Assembly (NCBI GenBank): GCA_030267565.1 | Contig: BRXU01000063.1 | Span: 1-64,000 of the forward strand | From: Pleodorina starrii | Lineage: Eukaryota; Chlorophyta; Chlorophyceae; Chlamydomonadales; Volvocaceae | Direction: 5' to 3' | Length of the DNA stretch: 64,000 nt | Shown here: positions 26,188 through 36,353 of the stretch, in pieces | Numbering within the stretch: the first letter of the stretch is position 1 | Layout: each line of letters starts with the position of its first letter | The notes under the pieces: model-generated | The model's input: only the letters and a program-made list of their open reading frames with translations | Told to the model about the DNA's origin: nothing | Databases searched by the model: none | Translations under genes and position numbers: made by a program

Positions 26188-27158
26188 TCAGTCCAGTGCG
26201 AGGTCGAGGCACTGCTCGTCGTCGCGCCACGTGCACCGCGTGCCGAGCGCGGCGCTGAGCCGCTCCATCCGCCGTGCGATGCCCCGGGCCTCGGCGGTGG
26301 CCGTCCTCGCCCGGAGGTCCTCGATCACCGTGGGGTGCAGGCGCAGGCGGCGGGGCAGGCCGTCCCGGACGTCGAGCAGGAAGACGAAGGACTGGTCGTT
26401 GCGCTCGTCGGGACGGACGGCGTAGTCGTCGACGAAGTCCCCGGCGCCGTAGACCACCGGCCGGCCGTGGTGCACCTCGACGCCGCGGAAGACGTGCGGG
26501 GAGTGGCCGAAGACCACGTCCGCGCCGGCCTCCACCAGCGCGTGGGCGAACGCGCGGTGCTCCGGCGGCACCTGCGCGCCCCAGTTGGGCCCCAGTGGGC
26601 GGAGACGACGAGGAGGTCGGTGCGCTCCCGGGTCCGCCGGACGAGCTGCAGGAGGTCCCGAGCGCGGTCGTCGGCGAGGTCGACGGGCACGTGGTGGACG
26701 CCGGGGGACGCGGGGCCCGCCGCCCAGCCCGGCTCGTTGTCCGTGAAGGCGAGGAAGCCCACCGCGGTCCCGGCCCGGGTGCAGACCGCGGGGCGTCGTG
26801 CCGCCTCCGCGTCCGGGCCCGCCCCGGTGTGCAGGATGCCGTGCTCGTCCAGCAGGGGGAGCATCTCCCGCATGGCCTCCACGCCGTGGTCGAGCACGTG
26901 GTCGTTCGCCAGCGAGACGACGTCGACGCCGGCGGCCTCCAGGCTCGCGACGTTCTTTCGGTCCGAGCGGAAGTGGAACCGCTTGCCGGGCCAGGGCGGG
27001 CCGTCGTCGGCGAGCACGCACTCGAGGTTCGCGAACCGCAGGTCCGCCTGCGCGAGCAGGGGGAGGGCGTCCCCCCACGGATGGGCCGGGCCCTCGTGGC
27101 GCAGCCGCTCGTCGACCAGCCGGCCGAGCATGACATCGCCGACCAGTGCGATCCGCAT
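26188..27158 (-). pseudogene. CapA-family metallophosphatase-like protein, single-base frameshift
   Basis: PGA_cap/CapA domain protein, a calcineurin-like fold found in poly-gamma-glutamate synthesis loci but here without capBC, so the role is open. The N-terminal part from ATG 27158 (AGGAGG upstream) reads MRIALVGDVMLGRLVDERLR and DVVSLANDHVLDHG, with the metal-site residues. The conserved continuation (GADVVFGHSPHVFRGVEV and VVYGAGDFVDDY) is in another frame. The shift falls at 26587-26589, a GGG run that needs one more G to restore HWGPNWG. A sequence error or a real lesion are both possible. Confidence 0.78.
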
Positions 27159-27305
27159 GAGCCGCCTCCTGTCCGGACGCTCCCATCGTGGTCCCTGGCC
27201 CGCGGGCGGACAAGAGCGGCCGGTGGTGGCCGTCTCGGTCACGGGGACCACGCGGCTCCGCCGGCGCCGCCCGCCCGGGAGGCAGGAGGCGCCGGCGGCC
27301 ACCGG

Positions 27306-28658
27306 TCACCGGCCCAGATCGGCCCAGTCGGTCATCCGGGCGCTGTTCGCCGCGGCCGGGCGCAGCTGCGCCGGCTCCGGCAGGAGCACGGACAGGTCGG
27401 AGACGGCCTGGTAGGCCCAGGAGGGCCCGGTGCGCACGGGCGAGGAGGCGGGGACGCCCCCCGTGCGGTGCAGGCGGGTCGCGTAGCCCAGGATGAGCAG
27501 GCCGGCCACGGCCAGGCCGACGCCCACCCAGGCGGGGGAGCGGTAGCCCCAGCCGGCGGTGATGACGGCGCCGCCGAGGAAGGCGCCCATCGCGTTGGCC
27601 AGGTTGAACGCCGCGTGGTTCATGGCGGCGGTCAGGGACGGGGCGTCCTTGGCCTCGCGCAGCAGGCGCATCTGCAGCGCGGTGCTGAAGAGGGCGCCCA
27701 TGGCGCCGATCCACAGCACGCCGAGCACGGCCGCGACCGCGGAGTGGGCGAACAGGCCGAAGAAGGCCAGGGCCACCCCGGAGACGGCCCCCGCGCCCAG
27801 GGCGGTCTTCTCGATGGACCGGTCCAGCAGCGGGCCCGCCAGCAGGGAGCCCGCGGTCATGCCCACGCCGTACACGGCCAGCACCCACGGCACCATCGAG
27901 ATGTCGAGGCCGCTGAGCTCGGTCAGGATCGGGGAGACGAACGTGTAGACCGCGAACATGCCGCCGAAGCCGACCGCCCCGGCCAGCAGGGTCAGGGCCA
28001 CCTGGGGCCGCCCCAGGGCACGGACCTCCTGGGCCACGGAGACGCCGCCGCCCTTGCGGGTGCGGGGGATCCAGAGGGCGAGGGCCGCGACGGTGAGCAG
28101 GCCGATGACCACCACGAGCCCGTACCCGGCCCGCCAGCCCAGGCTCCCGCCGAGCACGGCGGCCAGGGGGACGCCCACGATGTTGGCGACCGTCAGGCCG
28201 AGCGCCACGCGGGCCACGGCGGTGCCGCGCCGCTCGCGCGGCACCAGGGAGGAGGCCACCACCGCGGCGACCCCGAAGTAGGCGCCGTGGGGCAGGCCGG
28301 AGAGGAAGCGCGCCACGTACAGCCACTCGAGGGACGGCGCGGCCGCGGACAGGACGTTGCCGGCGGTGAAGGCGACCATCAGCCCGAGCAGGAGCCTCTT
28401 GCGCTCCACCCGGGCGGTCAGGGACGTGATGAGGGGTGCGCCGACGACCACGCCCAGGGCGTAGAGGGAGATGGCGTGCCCGAGGGAGGGGATCGAGGCG
28501 TCGAGGTCCTCGGCGATGAAGGGGAGCAGGCCCATCGAGGCGAACTCGGTGGTGCCCACGCCGAAGCCGCCGAGGGCGAGGGCGAAGAGGGCGAAGCGGG
28601 TGCCGGTGCGGTCCGGGGCGTTGATCACCTGGAGCACGGCAGTGCGAGGTGCGGACAT
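27306..28658 (-). CDS. MFS sugar/drug efflux transporter (AraJ-like)
   Basis: 450-residue major facilitator of the DHA1 arabinose-efflux type, 12 helices. Helix 1 carries GGFGVGTTEFASMGLLPFIA, the GTTEF motif typical of AraJ/SotB/YdhP proteins. Motif A-like sequence is in TARVERKRLLLGLM and GLPHGAYFGVAAVVAS is the helix-4 block. A C-terminal tail of about 60 residues after the last helix is longer than usual. ATG 28658 has GAAGGA upstream. It is divergent from the hemerythrin gene with 225 bp between. Confidence 0.87.
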   Translation of the reverse strand: MSAPRTAVLQVINAPDRTGTRFALFALALGGFGVGTTEFASMGLLPFIAEDLDASIPSLGHAISLYALGVVVGAPLITSLTARVERKRLLLGLMVAFTAGNVLSAAAPSLEWLYVARFLSGLPHGAYFGVAAVVASSLVPRERRGTAVARVALGLTVANIVGVPLAAVLGGSLGWRAGYGLVVVIGLLTVAALALWIPRTRKGGGVSVAQEVRALGRPQVALTLLAGAVGFGGMFAVYTFVSPILTELSGLDISMVPWVLAVYGVGMTAGSLLAGPLLDRSIEKTALGAGAVSGVALAFFGLFAHSAVAAVLGVLWIGAMGALFSTALQMRLLREAKDAPSLTAAMNHAAFNLANAMGAFLGGAVITAGWGYRSPAWVGVGLAVAGLLILGYATRLHRTGGVPASSPVRTGPSWAYQAVSDLSVLLPEPAQLRPAAANSARMTDWADLGR

Positions 28659-28883
28659 GGCGGATCCTTCCGTGCGGAACATGGGGGTGCGGGTGGAAGG
28701 CGCGTCGTCGGGCCGAACGGGTGGAAACCTCGATGCTACGGAGGATGTCGAGGGCATCCAACGGTTCGGGCCTGTGATCTTGGACAATTCGGGCATCCGT
28801 GTGATATGTGTCGCGCTCGGGTTCCAGGGCCTCGTCATGCCGCCCACGGAACCGGGAACCACGACTTCAAGGAGGCGCGTCCC

Positions 28884-29459
28884 ATGACCGACACCCACGC
28901 TGCGGGTCCGGACACCGATGTCATCGACATCCTCACCACCGACCACCGGGAGATGCTCGAACTGCTCGGCCAGATCGAGGGCGCCCCGGACGCCGCCCGG
29001 CGCAGGGACCTGGCTGACACCGTGATCGCGGAGGTCATGCGCCACGCCGTCGCGGAGGAGATGCACGTCTACCCGGTGATGGAGAAGCACCTGCCCGGCG
29101 GCGCCGAGGAGGTCGAGCACGACAAGAAGGAGCACGACGATCTCGTCCGGGTCATGAAGCAGGTGGAGGGCGTCGACGCCTCCGAGCCGGCGTTCATGGA
29201 GCTGATCCGGGAGATGCAGTCGCAGCTGCGCCACCACATCGAGGACGAGGAGTCCGACCAGTTCCCGAAGCTGCGGGCGCACATCCCGGCCGAGGACCTC
29301 GTGGAACTGGGCCGGAAGGTGCAGAACGCCAAGAAGGTGGCGCCGACCCGGCCGCACCCCTCCGCGCCGCACTCGGAGCTGTTCCACAAGATCGTCGGGC
29401 CCGGCGTCGGCATGGTCGACCGGCTCCGGGACCGGCTGACGGGCCGGAGCACCGGCTAG
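28884..29459 (+). CDS. Hemerythrin HHE-domain protein
   Basis: 191-residue four-helix bundle with a predicted non-haem di-iron site. Ligand-type residues are visible in [35 protein letters not shown] and [10 protein letters not shown], matching the H-HxxxE-HxxxH-HxxxxE pattern. The family binds oxygen or nitric oxide or responds to redox stress; it is common as a stand-alone protein in soil actinobacteria. ATG 28884 follows AAGGAGGCG. A C-terminal extension of about 50 residues is Pro/Arg-rich. A branched hairpin follows the stop. Confidence 0.88.
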   Translation: MTDTHAAGPDTDVIDILTTDHREMLELLGQIEGAPDAARRRDLADTVIAEVMRHAVAEEMHVYPVMEKHLPGGAEEVEHDKKEHDDLVRVMKQVEGVDASEPAFMELIREMQSQLRHHIEDEESDQFPKLRAHIPAEDLVELGRKVQNAKKVAPTRPHPSAPHSELFHKIVGPGVGMVDRLRDRLTGRSTG

Positions 29460-29488
29460 CCGGGCGATGGTCCCCCGCGGACAGCACG

Positions 29489-29544
29489 GCACGGACCCCT
29501 GTCGGACGAGCGCCTCGCGAGGCTCGCCCGGCGGGGGTCCGTGC
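29489..29544 (+). terminator. Branched hairpin after the hemerythrin gene
   Basis: Arms GCACGGACCCC (29489-29499) and GGGGTCCGTGC (29534-29544) pair perfectly; the 34-base loop contains its own palindrome (GCCTCGCGAGGC). It separates the hemerythrin gene from clpB. Confidence 0.65.
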
Positions 29545-29606
29545 TGTTCCACGGGACCGCGGCGGGTCGCCGGCACCGAGCGGGCACAGACCCCTGTTGC
29601 CCGGGA

Positions 29607-29627
29607 GTTGAGTGCGCTAGACTCAAG
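29607..29627. promoter_or_regulatory. HAIR operator for HspR upstream of clpB
   Basis: TTGAGT at 29608-29613 and ACTCAA at 29621-29626 form an inverted repeat with a 7-base spacer, the HAIR consensus (CTTGAGT-N7-ACTCAAG) lacking only the outermost 5' base. It lies 94 bp upstream of the clpB start. HspR encoded at 1596-2036 is the expected ligand. Confidence 0.88.
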
Positions 29628-29720
29628 TTAGCTGAACTGCCCGGCCGCATCCACTGGTGATCGGCGCCGGGCCGGTTCGTCCCCGATCCGTTCCAGAACG
29701 TCCCTCGCCAAGGAGCCGCA

Positions 29721-32336
29721 GTGGAGACCAAGTTCACCACCAAGTCCCAGGAGGCGCTCTCCGCCGCCTCCACCAACGCCTCGACCGCGGGCAATCCGCA
29801 GGTCGAGCCCGCCCACCTCCTCAAGGCCCTCATGGACCAGCGGGAGGGTGTGGCCGTCGCCGTCCTGAAGGCCACCGGGGCCGACGTCGACGCTGTCTCC
29901 GCGCAGGCCAGCGCCGCCATCAAGGCCCTGCCCTCCGCGTCCGGCTCCTCCACGGCCCAGGCCCAGTTCAACCGGGGCGCGCTGCAGGTCATCCAGGCCG
30001 CGGAGCAGTTCGCCCAGTCCCTCGGCGACGAGTACATCTCCACCGAGCACCTCCTGTACGGCCTCGCCCAGCAGGAGGGGAAGGTCGGGGAGATCCTGCG
30101 GGGCGCGGGCGCCGGACCCGACCAGCTGAGGACCGCCGTCCCGTCCGTGAGAGGAGACCGCCGCGTGACCACACCCAACCCCGAGGGCACCTTCCAGGCG
30201 CTCGAGAAGTTCGGCGCCGACCTGACCGCCATGGCCCGCGAGGGCAAGCTGGACCCCGTCATCGGGCGGGACTCCGAGATCCGGCGCGTGGTGCAGGTGC
30301 TGTCCCGCCGCACCAAGAACAACCCCGTTCTGATCGGCGAGCCCGGCGTCGGCAAGACCGCCGTCGTCGAGGGCCTCGCCCAGCGCATGGTCGCCGGGGA
30401 CGTCCCCGAGTCGCTGCGCGGCAAGACGCTGATCTCCCTGGACCTCGGGTCCATGGTGGCCGGCGCCAAGTACCGCGGCGAGTTCGAGGAGCGGCTCAAG
30501 GCCGTGCTCGAGGAGATCAAGGACTCGGAGGGGCAGATCGTCACCTTCATCGACGAGATCCACACCGTGGTCGGCGCCGGCGCCGCCGAGGGCTCGATGG
30601 ACGCCGGGAACATGCTCAAGCCCATGCTGGCCCGCGGCGAGCTGCGCCTGATCGGCGCGACCACCCTGGACGAGTACCGCGAGAACATCGAGAAGGACGC
30701 CGCCCTGGAGCGCCGCTTCCAGCAGGTCTACGTCGGCGAGCCCTCCGTGGAGGACACCGTGGCGATCCTGCGCGGGCTCAAGGAGCGCTACGAGGCCCAC
30801 CACAAGGTGCAGATCGCGGACGCCGCGCTCGTCGCGGCGGCCACGCTGTCCAACCGGTACATCCCGGGCCGGCAGCTGCCGGACAAGGCCATCGACCTGG
30901 TCGACGAAGCCGCCTCGCGGCTGCGCATGGAGATCGACTCCGCGCCGGAGGAGATCGACCAGCTGCGCCGCGCCGTCGACCGCCTGACCATGGAGGAGCT
31001 GGCGCTGGAGCGCGAGACCGACCCCGCGTCCGTCGAGCGCCTCGCCGCGCTGCGCCAGGAGCTGGCCGACAAGAAGGCGGACCTGGACGCCCTCAACGCC
31101 CGGTGGGAGGCCGAGAAGGCCGGCCTGAACCGCGTCGGCGACCTCAAGGAGCGGATCGACAACCTGCGCTCGCAGGCGGAGATGGCCCAGCGCCAGGGCG
31201 ACCTCGCGGAGGCCTCCCGGCTGCTCTACGGCGAGATCCCGGCGCTGCAGAAGGAGCTCGACGCCGCCCAGGAGCAGGAGGACACCTCCGCCCCGCACGA
31301 CACCATGGTCTCCGAGGAGGTCACGGCCGACGACGTCGCCGAGGTGATCTCGGCCTGGACCGGCATCCCCGCCGGGCGCATGCTCCAGGGCGAGACCGAG
31401 AAGCTGCTGCACATGGAGGAGGTGCTCGGGAAGCGGCTCATCGGCCAGCACCGGGCCGTGCAGGCCGTCGCCGACGCCGTGCGCCGCTCGCGCGCCGGGA
31501 TCTCCGACCCGAACCGGCCGATCGGCTCCTTCCTGTTCCTGGGTCCCACCGGCGTGGGCAAGACCGAGCTCGCGAAGTCCCTCGCGGAGTTCCAGTTCGA
31601 CGACGAGCGCGCGCTGGTGCGGATCGACATGTCCGAGTACGGGGAGAAGCACACGGTCTCCCGGCTGGTCGGCGCCCCTCCGGGCTACGTCGGCTACGAG
31701 GAGGGCGGCCAGCTCACCGAGTCCGTGCGGCGCCGCCCGTACTCGGTGGTCCTGCTGGACGAGATCGAGAAGGCCCACCCGGACGTCTTCGACATCCTGC
31801 TGCAGGTGCTCGACGACGGCCGGCTCACCGACGGGCAGGGGCGCACGGTGGACTTCCGCAACGTGATCCTGATCCTCACCTCCAACCTGGGCAGCCAGTT
31901 CCTGGTGGACCAGACCATCGAGCCCGAGGCGAAGAAGCAGGCGGTGATGAACGTGGTCAACGCCTCGTTCAAGCCCGAGTTCCTGAACCGGCTCGACGAC
32001 GTGATCCTGTTCGACCCGCTGTCCACGTCCGACCTGTCGAAGATCGTGGACATCCAGGTCGCCCAGCTCGCCGAGCGCCTGGGCCAGCGCCGCCTGCGCC
32101 TGGAGGTCACGCCCGCGGCCACCGAGTGGCTGGGCCTCACCGGCTACGACCCGGCCTACGGCGCCCGGCCGCTGCGCCGGCTGGTGCAGCGGGAGATCGG
32201 GGACAAGCTCGCCAGGGCGATCCTCTCCGGGGCGGTCGTGGACGGGGACGCGGTCCGGGTGGACGTCGACGCCGACGTCGTGGCGGACGGGCTCACCGTC
32301 ACCGCCGTGTCCGAGCGGGCGCACGCCGCGGACTGA
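29721..32336 (+). CDS. clpB: ClpB disaggregase chaperone
   Basis: Hexameric AAA+ disaggregase that works with DnaK to rescue aggregated proteins. 871 residues in normal order: N domain (about 1-145), AAA-1 with Walker A GEPGVGKT near 206 and Walker [11 protein letters not shown], the coiled-coil M domain (about 390-520), then AAA-2 with Walker A GPTGVGKT near 608, sensor NLGS and the C-terminal D2 small domain. The ClpP-binding IGL/F loop is absent, as expected. The start is GTG 29721 (AAGGAGCCGCA upstream). It is controlled, I infer, by HspR through the HAIR site at 29607-29627. Confidence 0.97.
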   Translation: METKFTTKSQEALSAASTNASTAGNPQVEPAHLLKALMDQREGVAVAVLKATGADVDAVSAQASAAIKALPSASGSSTAQAQFNRGALQVIQAAEQFAQSLGDEYISTEHLLYGLAQQEGKVGEILRGAGAGPDQLRTAVPSVRGDRRVTTPNPEGTFQALEKFGADLTAMAREGKLDPVIGRDSEIRRVVQVLSRRTKNNPVLIGEPGVGKTAVVEGLAQRMVAGDVPESLRGKTLISLDLGSMVAGAKYRGEFEERLKAVLEEIKDSEGQIVTFIDEIHTVVGAGAAEGSMDAGNMLKPMLARGELRLIGATTLDEYRENIEKDAALERRFQQVYVGEPSVEDTVAILRGLKERYEAHHKVQIADAALVAAATLSNRYIPGRQLPDKAIDLVDEAASRLRMEIDSAPEEIDQLRRAVDRLTMEELALERETDPASVERLAALRQELADKKADLDALNARWEAEKAGLNRVGDLKERIDNLRSQAEMAQRQGDLAEASRLLYGEIPALQKELDAAQEQEDTSAPHDTMVSEEVTADDVAEVISAWTGIPAGRMLQGETEKLLHMEEVLGKRLIGQHRAVQAVADAVRRSRAGISDPNRPIGSFLFLGPTGVGKTELAKSLAEFQFDDERALVRIDMSEYGEKHTVSRLVGAPPGYVGYEEGGQLTESVRRRPYSVVLLDEIEKAHPDVFDILLQVLDDGRLTDGQGRTVDFRNVILILTSNLGSQFLVDQTIEPEAKKQAVMNVVNASFKPEFLNRLDDVILFDPLSTSDLSKIVDIQVAQLAERLGQRRLRLEVTPAATEWLGLTGYDPAYGARPLRRLVQREIGDKLARAILSGAVVDGDAVRVDVDADVVADGLTVTAVSERAHAAD

Positions 32337-32357
32337 GCTGCGGGGCGCGCCGCCGGC

Positions 32358-32397
32358 CGGCGGGCCGCCGTCGGGGAGTCCCGGCGACGGCCCGCCG
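32358..32397 (+). terminator. Hairpin after clpB
   Basis: CGGCGGGCCG (32358-32367) pairs with CGGCCCGCCG (32388-32397); the 20-base loop can form a second, competing stem (CCGTCG with CGACGG). It lies 21 bp past the clpB stop. Confidence 0.55.
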
Positions 32398-32590
32398 TCG
32401 GGGCTCCCGGACCGCGTTCCGCCCGCCTCCCGTGAGGTTGCCGACAGTCCACCGCGCCGGTCCCGGGCCGGGCGCAACGGGCTGACAAACCATGTACCCT
32501 GGTCTCACGAACCATTCATACGACATTTCCGGGGCCGTACTCTGTGCCAGAGTGCCGCCGTCCGGACCAAGAGACAGAGGGGGTCACGCC

Positions 32591-32815
32591 ATGGGGCGCG
32601 GCCGTCAAAAGGCGAAGGCGACACGGCAGGCGCGGGAGATGAAGTACTTCAGCCCGCAGACCGACCTCACGGCACTCCAGCGGGAACTGCGCGGCAGCGA
32701 GCAGATGCCCCCGCTGCGGGAGCCGGTCCAGGAGACCGTCGAGGAGGACGAGGACGACTACTCGGCCTACGTCGACAAGTACGCCGACGACTACGACGAG
32801 GACTTCCGCCGGTAG
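32591..32815 (+). CDS. DUF3073 small acidic-tailed protein
   Basis: 74-residue actinobacterial conserved protein. The N terminus MGRGRQKAKATRQAREMKYF is basic and the C terminus is strongly acidic (EEDEDDYSAYVDKYADDYDED), the typical DUF3073 layout. Function unknown; basic/acidic polarity suggests RNA or protein binding. ATG 32591 follows AGAGGGGGTCACGCC. In many actinobacteria this gene sits next to purM, as here, where the two converge across a large palindrome. Confidence 0.85.
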   Translation: MGRGRQKAKATRQAREMKYFSPQTDLTALQRELRGSEQMPPLREPVQETVEEDEDDYSAYVDKYADDYDEDFRR

Positions 32816-32895
32816 CCACCGGGAACTCCGCTCGTCTCCACCGCACGACGCAACAAGGTGCCCGTCCAGGACGAGCACCTTCTTCGCGTCCCCGC

Positions 32896-32937
32896 GAACA
32901 GCGAACGCCCCGCCGGCCGGCGGGGCGTTCGCTGTTC
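32896..32937. terminator. 42-bp perfect palindrome, bidirectional terminator
   Basis: Bases 32896-32916 are the exact reverse complement of 32917-32937, with no spacer. It lies between the convergent DUF3073 (+) and purM (-) genes. A second small stem (AAGGTGC at 32855-32861 with GCACCTT at 32875-32881) precedes it. Confidence 0.85.
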
Positions 32938-32959
32938 CTCCGGGGCTCTCCGGCCCGGA

Positions 32960-34120
32960 TCAGCCCGTGTAGGCGTTGACCATGCGCACCGCGCCGCCGT
33001 CCACGCCCTTGGCGCCCTGCACCCAGTCGGGCCCGCCGTGGTCCGCGTCCGGGTCGATCCCGTCCACGGTGCCCATGACCCACGAGGGCAGGCCCCGGGC
33101 CGTGAGGTGGGCCACGGCGGCGTCGGCCGCCGACGGGTCGACGATCGCGACCATGCCCACGCCCAGGTTGAGGGTCCGCTCGAGATCGGGCAGGGGGACG
33201 TTGCCGAGCTGGCTGATCAGCTGGAAGATCGCGGGCAGCGCCCAGGTGCTGCGGTCCACCGTGGCCTCGAGCCCGGCGGGGAGCACCCGGGCGAGGTTCG
33301 CGGCGAGGCCGCCGCCGGTCACGTGGCTGAAGCCGCGGACACCGCGGCCCGTGGTCCGGTCCGCGCCGTTGACGGGGAAGGCGGCGGCGAGGTCGAGGAC
33401 GTCGGCGGCGTAGACGCGGGTGGGCTCCAGCAGCTCCTCGCCCAGGGTGCGGCCGAGCTCCGAGACCTGCCGGTCCAGCGACCACCCGGCCACGTTGATG
33501 ACCTTGCGGACCAGGGAGTACCCGTTGGAGTGCAGGCCGGAGGAGGCCATGCCGATGACCACGTCGCCGGCGCGCACGCGGTCCGGGCCCAGCAGTTCGT
33601 CGGCCTCGACCGCACCGGTGGCGGCCCCCGCCACGTCGTACTCGTCCGGGGCCAGCAGGCCCGGGTGCTCGGCGGTCTCGCCGCCGACCAGGGCGGTGCC
33701 GGCCTGCTCGCAGGCCGCGGCGATGCCGCGCACGATGTCCGCGATCCGCTCGGGCACCACGCGGCCCGTGGCGATGTAGTCGGTCATGAACAGGGGCTTG
33801 GCGCCGACCACCACGATGTCGTCCACGACCATGCCCACGAGGTCGAAGCCGATCGTGTCGTGCACGTCGAGGGTCTGGGCGATCGCCACCTTGGTGCCCA
33901 CCCCGTCGGTCGAGGTGGCGAGGTAGGGCTTGCGGTAGGCGAGCAGCTCCGAGACGTCGAACAGTCCCGCGAACCCGCCGACCCCGCCGATCACGTTGGG
34001 GGTGTGCGTGGCCTTGACCGCGCTCTTCATGAGCTCGACGGCGCGGTCTCCCGCCTCGACGTCCACGCCCGCGCTGGCGTAGGTGACGGTGCGGTTCGTG
34101 GAGGAGGGGGGCTGGGCCAT
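32960..34120 (-). CDS. purM: Phosphoribosylformylglycinamidine cyclo-ligase
   Basis: AIR synthetase, step five of de novo purine synthesis: FGAM + ATP to aminoimidazole ribotide. The N terminus TYASAGVDVEAGDRAVELMK, the ATP-binding GGFAGLFDV and STDGVGTKVAIA blocks, GGETAEHPGL and HVTGGGLAANLARVLP are all family signatures. 386 residues is normal with a short extra N terminus (MAQPPSSTNR). The purF stop lies 1 bp upstream of its ATG, so purF-purM is a tight operon. Confidence 0.96.
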   Translation of the reverse strand: MAQPPSSTNRTVTYASAGVDVEAGDRAVELMKSAVKATHTPNVIGGVGGFAGLFDVSELLAYRKPYLATSTDGVGTKVAIAQTLDVHDTIGFDLVGMVVDDIVVVGAKPLFMTDYIATGRVVPERIADIVRGIAAACEQAGTALVGGETAEHPGLLAPDEYDVAGAATGAVEADELLGPDRVRAGDVVIGMASSGLHSNGYSLVRKVINVAGWSLDRQVSELGRTLGEELLEPTRVYAADVLDLAAAFPVNGADRTTGRGVRGFSHVTGGGLAANLARVLPAGLEATVDRSTWALPAIFQLISQLGNVPLPDLERTLNLGVGMVAIVDPSAADAAVAHLTARGLPSWVMGTVDGIDPDADHGGPDWVQGAKGVDGGAVRMVNAYTG

Positions 34121-34121
34121 G

Positions 34122-35903
34122 TCAGGCGTCCTTCGCGGTCTCGGGCTGGGCGGCGTGCTGGGATCCGGGCCCGGCGGGCCCCGTGGTGGTGCGGGCGGCG
34201 GGGACCCGGTCCTCCGGCAGGATGAGGTCCTCGAGGTCGGCGTCGGGCCCGGGGTCGCACCCGGTGGAGGTCTCCTGGACGCCGGGGTCCTCGTCGGAGA
34301 TGCTGGTGCGCTCGGCGGGCCGGCGGGAGAGGCCGTCCGTGGCCGAGGGGCGGGTGTCGATGGACACGGCGGAGGCGTGCTCCGGCCGCTGCGCCACGGC
34401 GGATCCGCCCGGGGCGCGGCGGGGCGAGGAGTCCACGGGCGTGCGGGCCTCGAAGACGTTCTTGCCCAGCTTGTCGGCGTCCGGCAGCCGGGTGGGGTAC
34501 GTCCCGGAGAAGCAGGCGGTGCACAGCTCGCCGCGCTCCTGCAGGGTGGCCGCGATCATCCCGTCCTCGGAGATGTAGCCGAGGGAGTCGGCGCCCAGGG
34601 ACGCCCTGATCTCCTCGACCCCGAGCCCGTTGGCGATCAGCTCCGCGCGGGAGGCGAAGTCGATGCCGTAGAAGCACGGCCACTTGATGGGCGGGGAGGA
34701 GATCCGCACGTGGATCTCGGCGGCCCCGGCCTCCCGCAGCATCCGGATGAGGGCCCGCTGGGTGTTCCCGCGCACGATCGAGTCGTCGATGACCACGAGC
34801 CGCTTGCCCGCCACCACGGACTTCAGGGGGTTGAGCTTGAGCCGGATGCCCAGCTGGCGGATGGTGTCCGAGGGCTGGATGAACGTTCGTCCCACATAGG
34901 CGTTCTTGACCAGGCCGTTGCCGAACGGGATGCCGGACTCCTCCGCGTAGCCGATGGCCGCGGGGGTCCCGGACTCCGGGGTGGGCATGACCAGGTCCGC
35001 GTCGATGCCGTGCTCCCGGGCGAGCCGGCGGCCCATCTCCACGCGGGACTCGTACACGGAGCGGCCGTTGATGGTGGTGTCCGGGCGGGCCAGGTAGACG
35101 TACTCGAACACGCACGCGGCGCGGCGGGTCTCGGCGAAGCGCTGGGAGCGCAGGCCGTGCTCGTCGATCACCACGAACTCGCCGGGCTCGATCTCCCGGA
35201 CCAGGGACGCGCCCACGATGTCCAGCGCCGCGGTCTCGGAGGCCACCACCCAGCCGCGCTCGAGCCGGCCGAGGACCAGCGGCCGGATGCCCTGCGGGTC
35301 GCGGGCGGCGTAGAGGGCGTTCTCGTCCATGAACGCCAGGCAGAAGGAGCCCACGAGCTGGGGGAGCAGGTGCATGGCCGCGTCCTCGAGGGAGCCGTGC
35401 GGGTGCTCGGCCAGCAGCGCGGTGACCAGCGCGGTGTCCGTGGTGTTGCCCTGGGCCATCTCCCCCTGGGAGGGGAACCCGGACTTGTCGATCAGCTTCT
35501 CGTAGAGCTCCGCCGAGTTGGTGAGGTTGCCGTTGTGCGCGAGCGCCACGGTCCCGTGCGGGGTGGCGCCCAGCGTGGGCTGGGCGTTGGCCCAGTGGGA
35601 CCCGCCCGTGGTGGAGTACCGGCAGTGGCCCACGGCCAGGTGACCGGTCAGGGTGGTGAGGGTCGCCTCGTCGAAGACCTGCGAGACGAGGCCCATGTCC
35701 TTGTACACCGCGATGCGGTTGCCGTCGCTCGCGGCGATGCCGGCCGACTCCTGGCCGCGGTGCTGCAGGGCGTAGAGGCCGTAGTAGGCCAGTTTCGCGA
35801 CCTCCTCGCCGGGGGCCCACACGCCGAACACGCCGCACGCGTCCTGGGGGCCCTTCTCTCCGGGGAGCAGGTCGTGGCTGAGTTGTCCATCAGGGCGAAC
35901 CAC
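34122..35903 (-). CDS. purF: Amidophosphoribosyltransferase
   Basis: First committed enzyme of purine synthesis: PRPP + glutamine to 5-phosphoribosylamine. The N-terminal nucleophile Cys is C23 in GPQDACGVFGVW, so a 22-residue propeptide would be removed. The glutaminase domain (HRGQESAGIA, GHLAVGHCRYSTTG) is followed by the transferase domain with the PRPP loop VVIDDSIVRGNT. After the conserved ACFSGTYPTRLP the protein runs on for about 100 residues of low-complexity Ser/Pro/Asp/Glu sequence, unlike most PurF proteins of about 500 residues. GTG 35903 is the start. purM follows at once. Confidence 0.96.
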   Translation of the reverse strand: MVRPDGQLSHDLLPGEKGPQDACGVFGVWAPGEEVAKLAYYGLYALQHRGQESAGIAASDGNRIAVYKDMGLVSQVFDEATLTTLTGHLAVGHCRYSTTGGSHWANAQPTLGATPHGTVALAHNGNLTNSAELYEKLIDKSGFPSQGEMAQGNTTDTALVTALLAEHPHGSLEDAAMHLLPQLVGSFCLAFMDENALYAARDPQGIRPLVLGRLERGWVVASETAALDIVGASLVREIEPGEFVVIDEHGLRSQRFAETRRAACVFEYVYLARPDTTINGRSVYESRVEMGRRLAREHGIDADLVMPTPESGTPAAIGYAEESGIPFGNGLVKNAYVGRTFIQPSDTIRQLGIRLKLNPLKSVVAGKRLVVIDDSIVRGNTQRALIRMLREAGAAEIHVRISSPPIKWPCFYGIDFASRAELIANGLGVEEIRASLGADSLGYISEDGMIAATLQERGELCTACFSGTYPTRLPDADKLGKNVFEARTPVDSSPRRAPGGSAVAQRPEHASAVSIDTRPSATDGLSRRPAERTSISDEDPGVQETSTGCDPGPDADLEDLILPEDRVPAARTTTGPAGPGSQHAAQPETAKDA

Positions 35904-35908
35904 GTCGA

Positions 35909-36343
35909 TCAGCCTTCTCTCGAGCTTCGGGGGTCGGTGGGCCGGGGCGCGCCGCCCGGCGCCCCGGACGGGGCGTCGTCGTCCCCGTCCACGACCTCGG
36001 TGGTGACGGCCCGCGCCTGGGCCACGGAGACCCGGTCCAGCACGAGCGCCAGGACGGCACCGGCCGCCAGGCCCAGGACCGTGCAGACGGAGACCATGAA
36101 CAGGGTCACGGCCCCCTGGGTGAACTCCGCGCTCCCTCCGCCGGACAGCCCCACGAGCACGCCCACCACGGCGCCGAGGACGCCGCCGAGCAGGACGAAC
36201 GCCCAGATGTTCGGGGCGCGGCGCAGGGTCATCTGCTGGCTGCCGGAGGCGGCCAGCGGCACGGCCGTCCGCACCCGGCGGCGCCGGCGCGGGAGCTTCC
36301 GCGGGGACGGGCGCGCGGAGGGGGAGGAGGGAGTGGAGCTCAT
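35909..36343 (-). CDS. Small two-helix membrane protein, unknown
   Basis: 144 residues: a very basic N terminus (RKLPRRRRRVR), two membrane helices (about 48-68 and 80-103), then an acidic/proline-rich tail. The stop is 5 bp before purF, so it is in the purF-purM transcript. Similar small membrane proteins flank purF in other Micrococcaceae, but I know no function. Confidence 0.7.
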   Translation of the reverse strand: MSSTPSSPSARPSPRKLPRRRRRVRTAVPLAASGSQQMTLRRAPNIWAFVLLGGVLGAVVGVLVGLSGGGSAEFTQGAVTLFMVSVCTVLGLAAGAVLALVLDRVSVAQARAVTTEVVDGDDDAPSGAPGGAPRPTDPRSSREG

Positions 36344-36353
36344 GCCCTCAAGG

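Noticed and set aside
26274..28883. Long + strand open frame upstream of the hemerythrin start
   Set aside because: It is antisense to the CapA-like and MFS genes; only the part from ATG 28884 shows a protein family and ribosome site.
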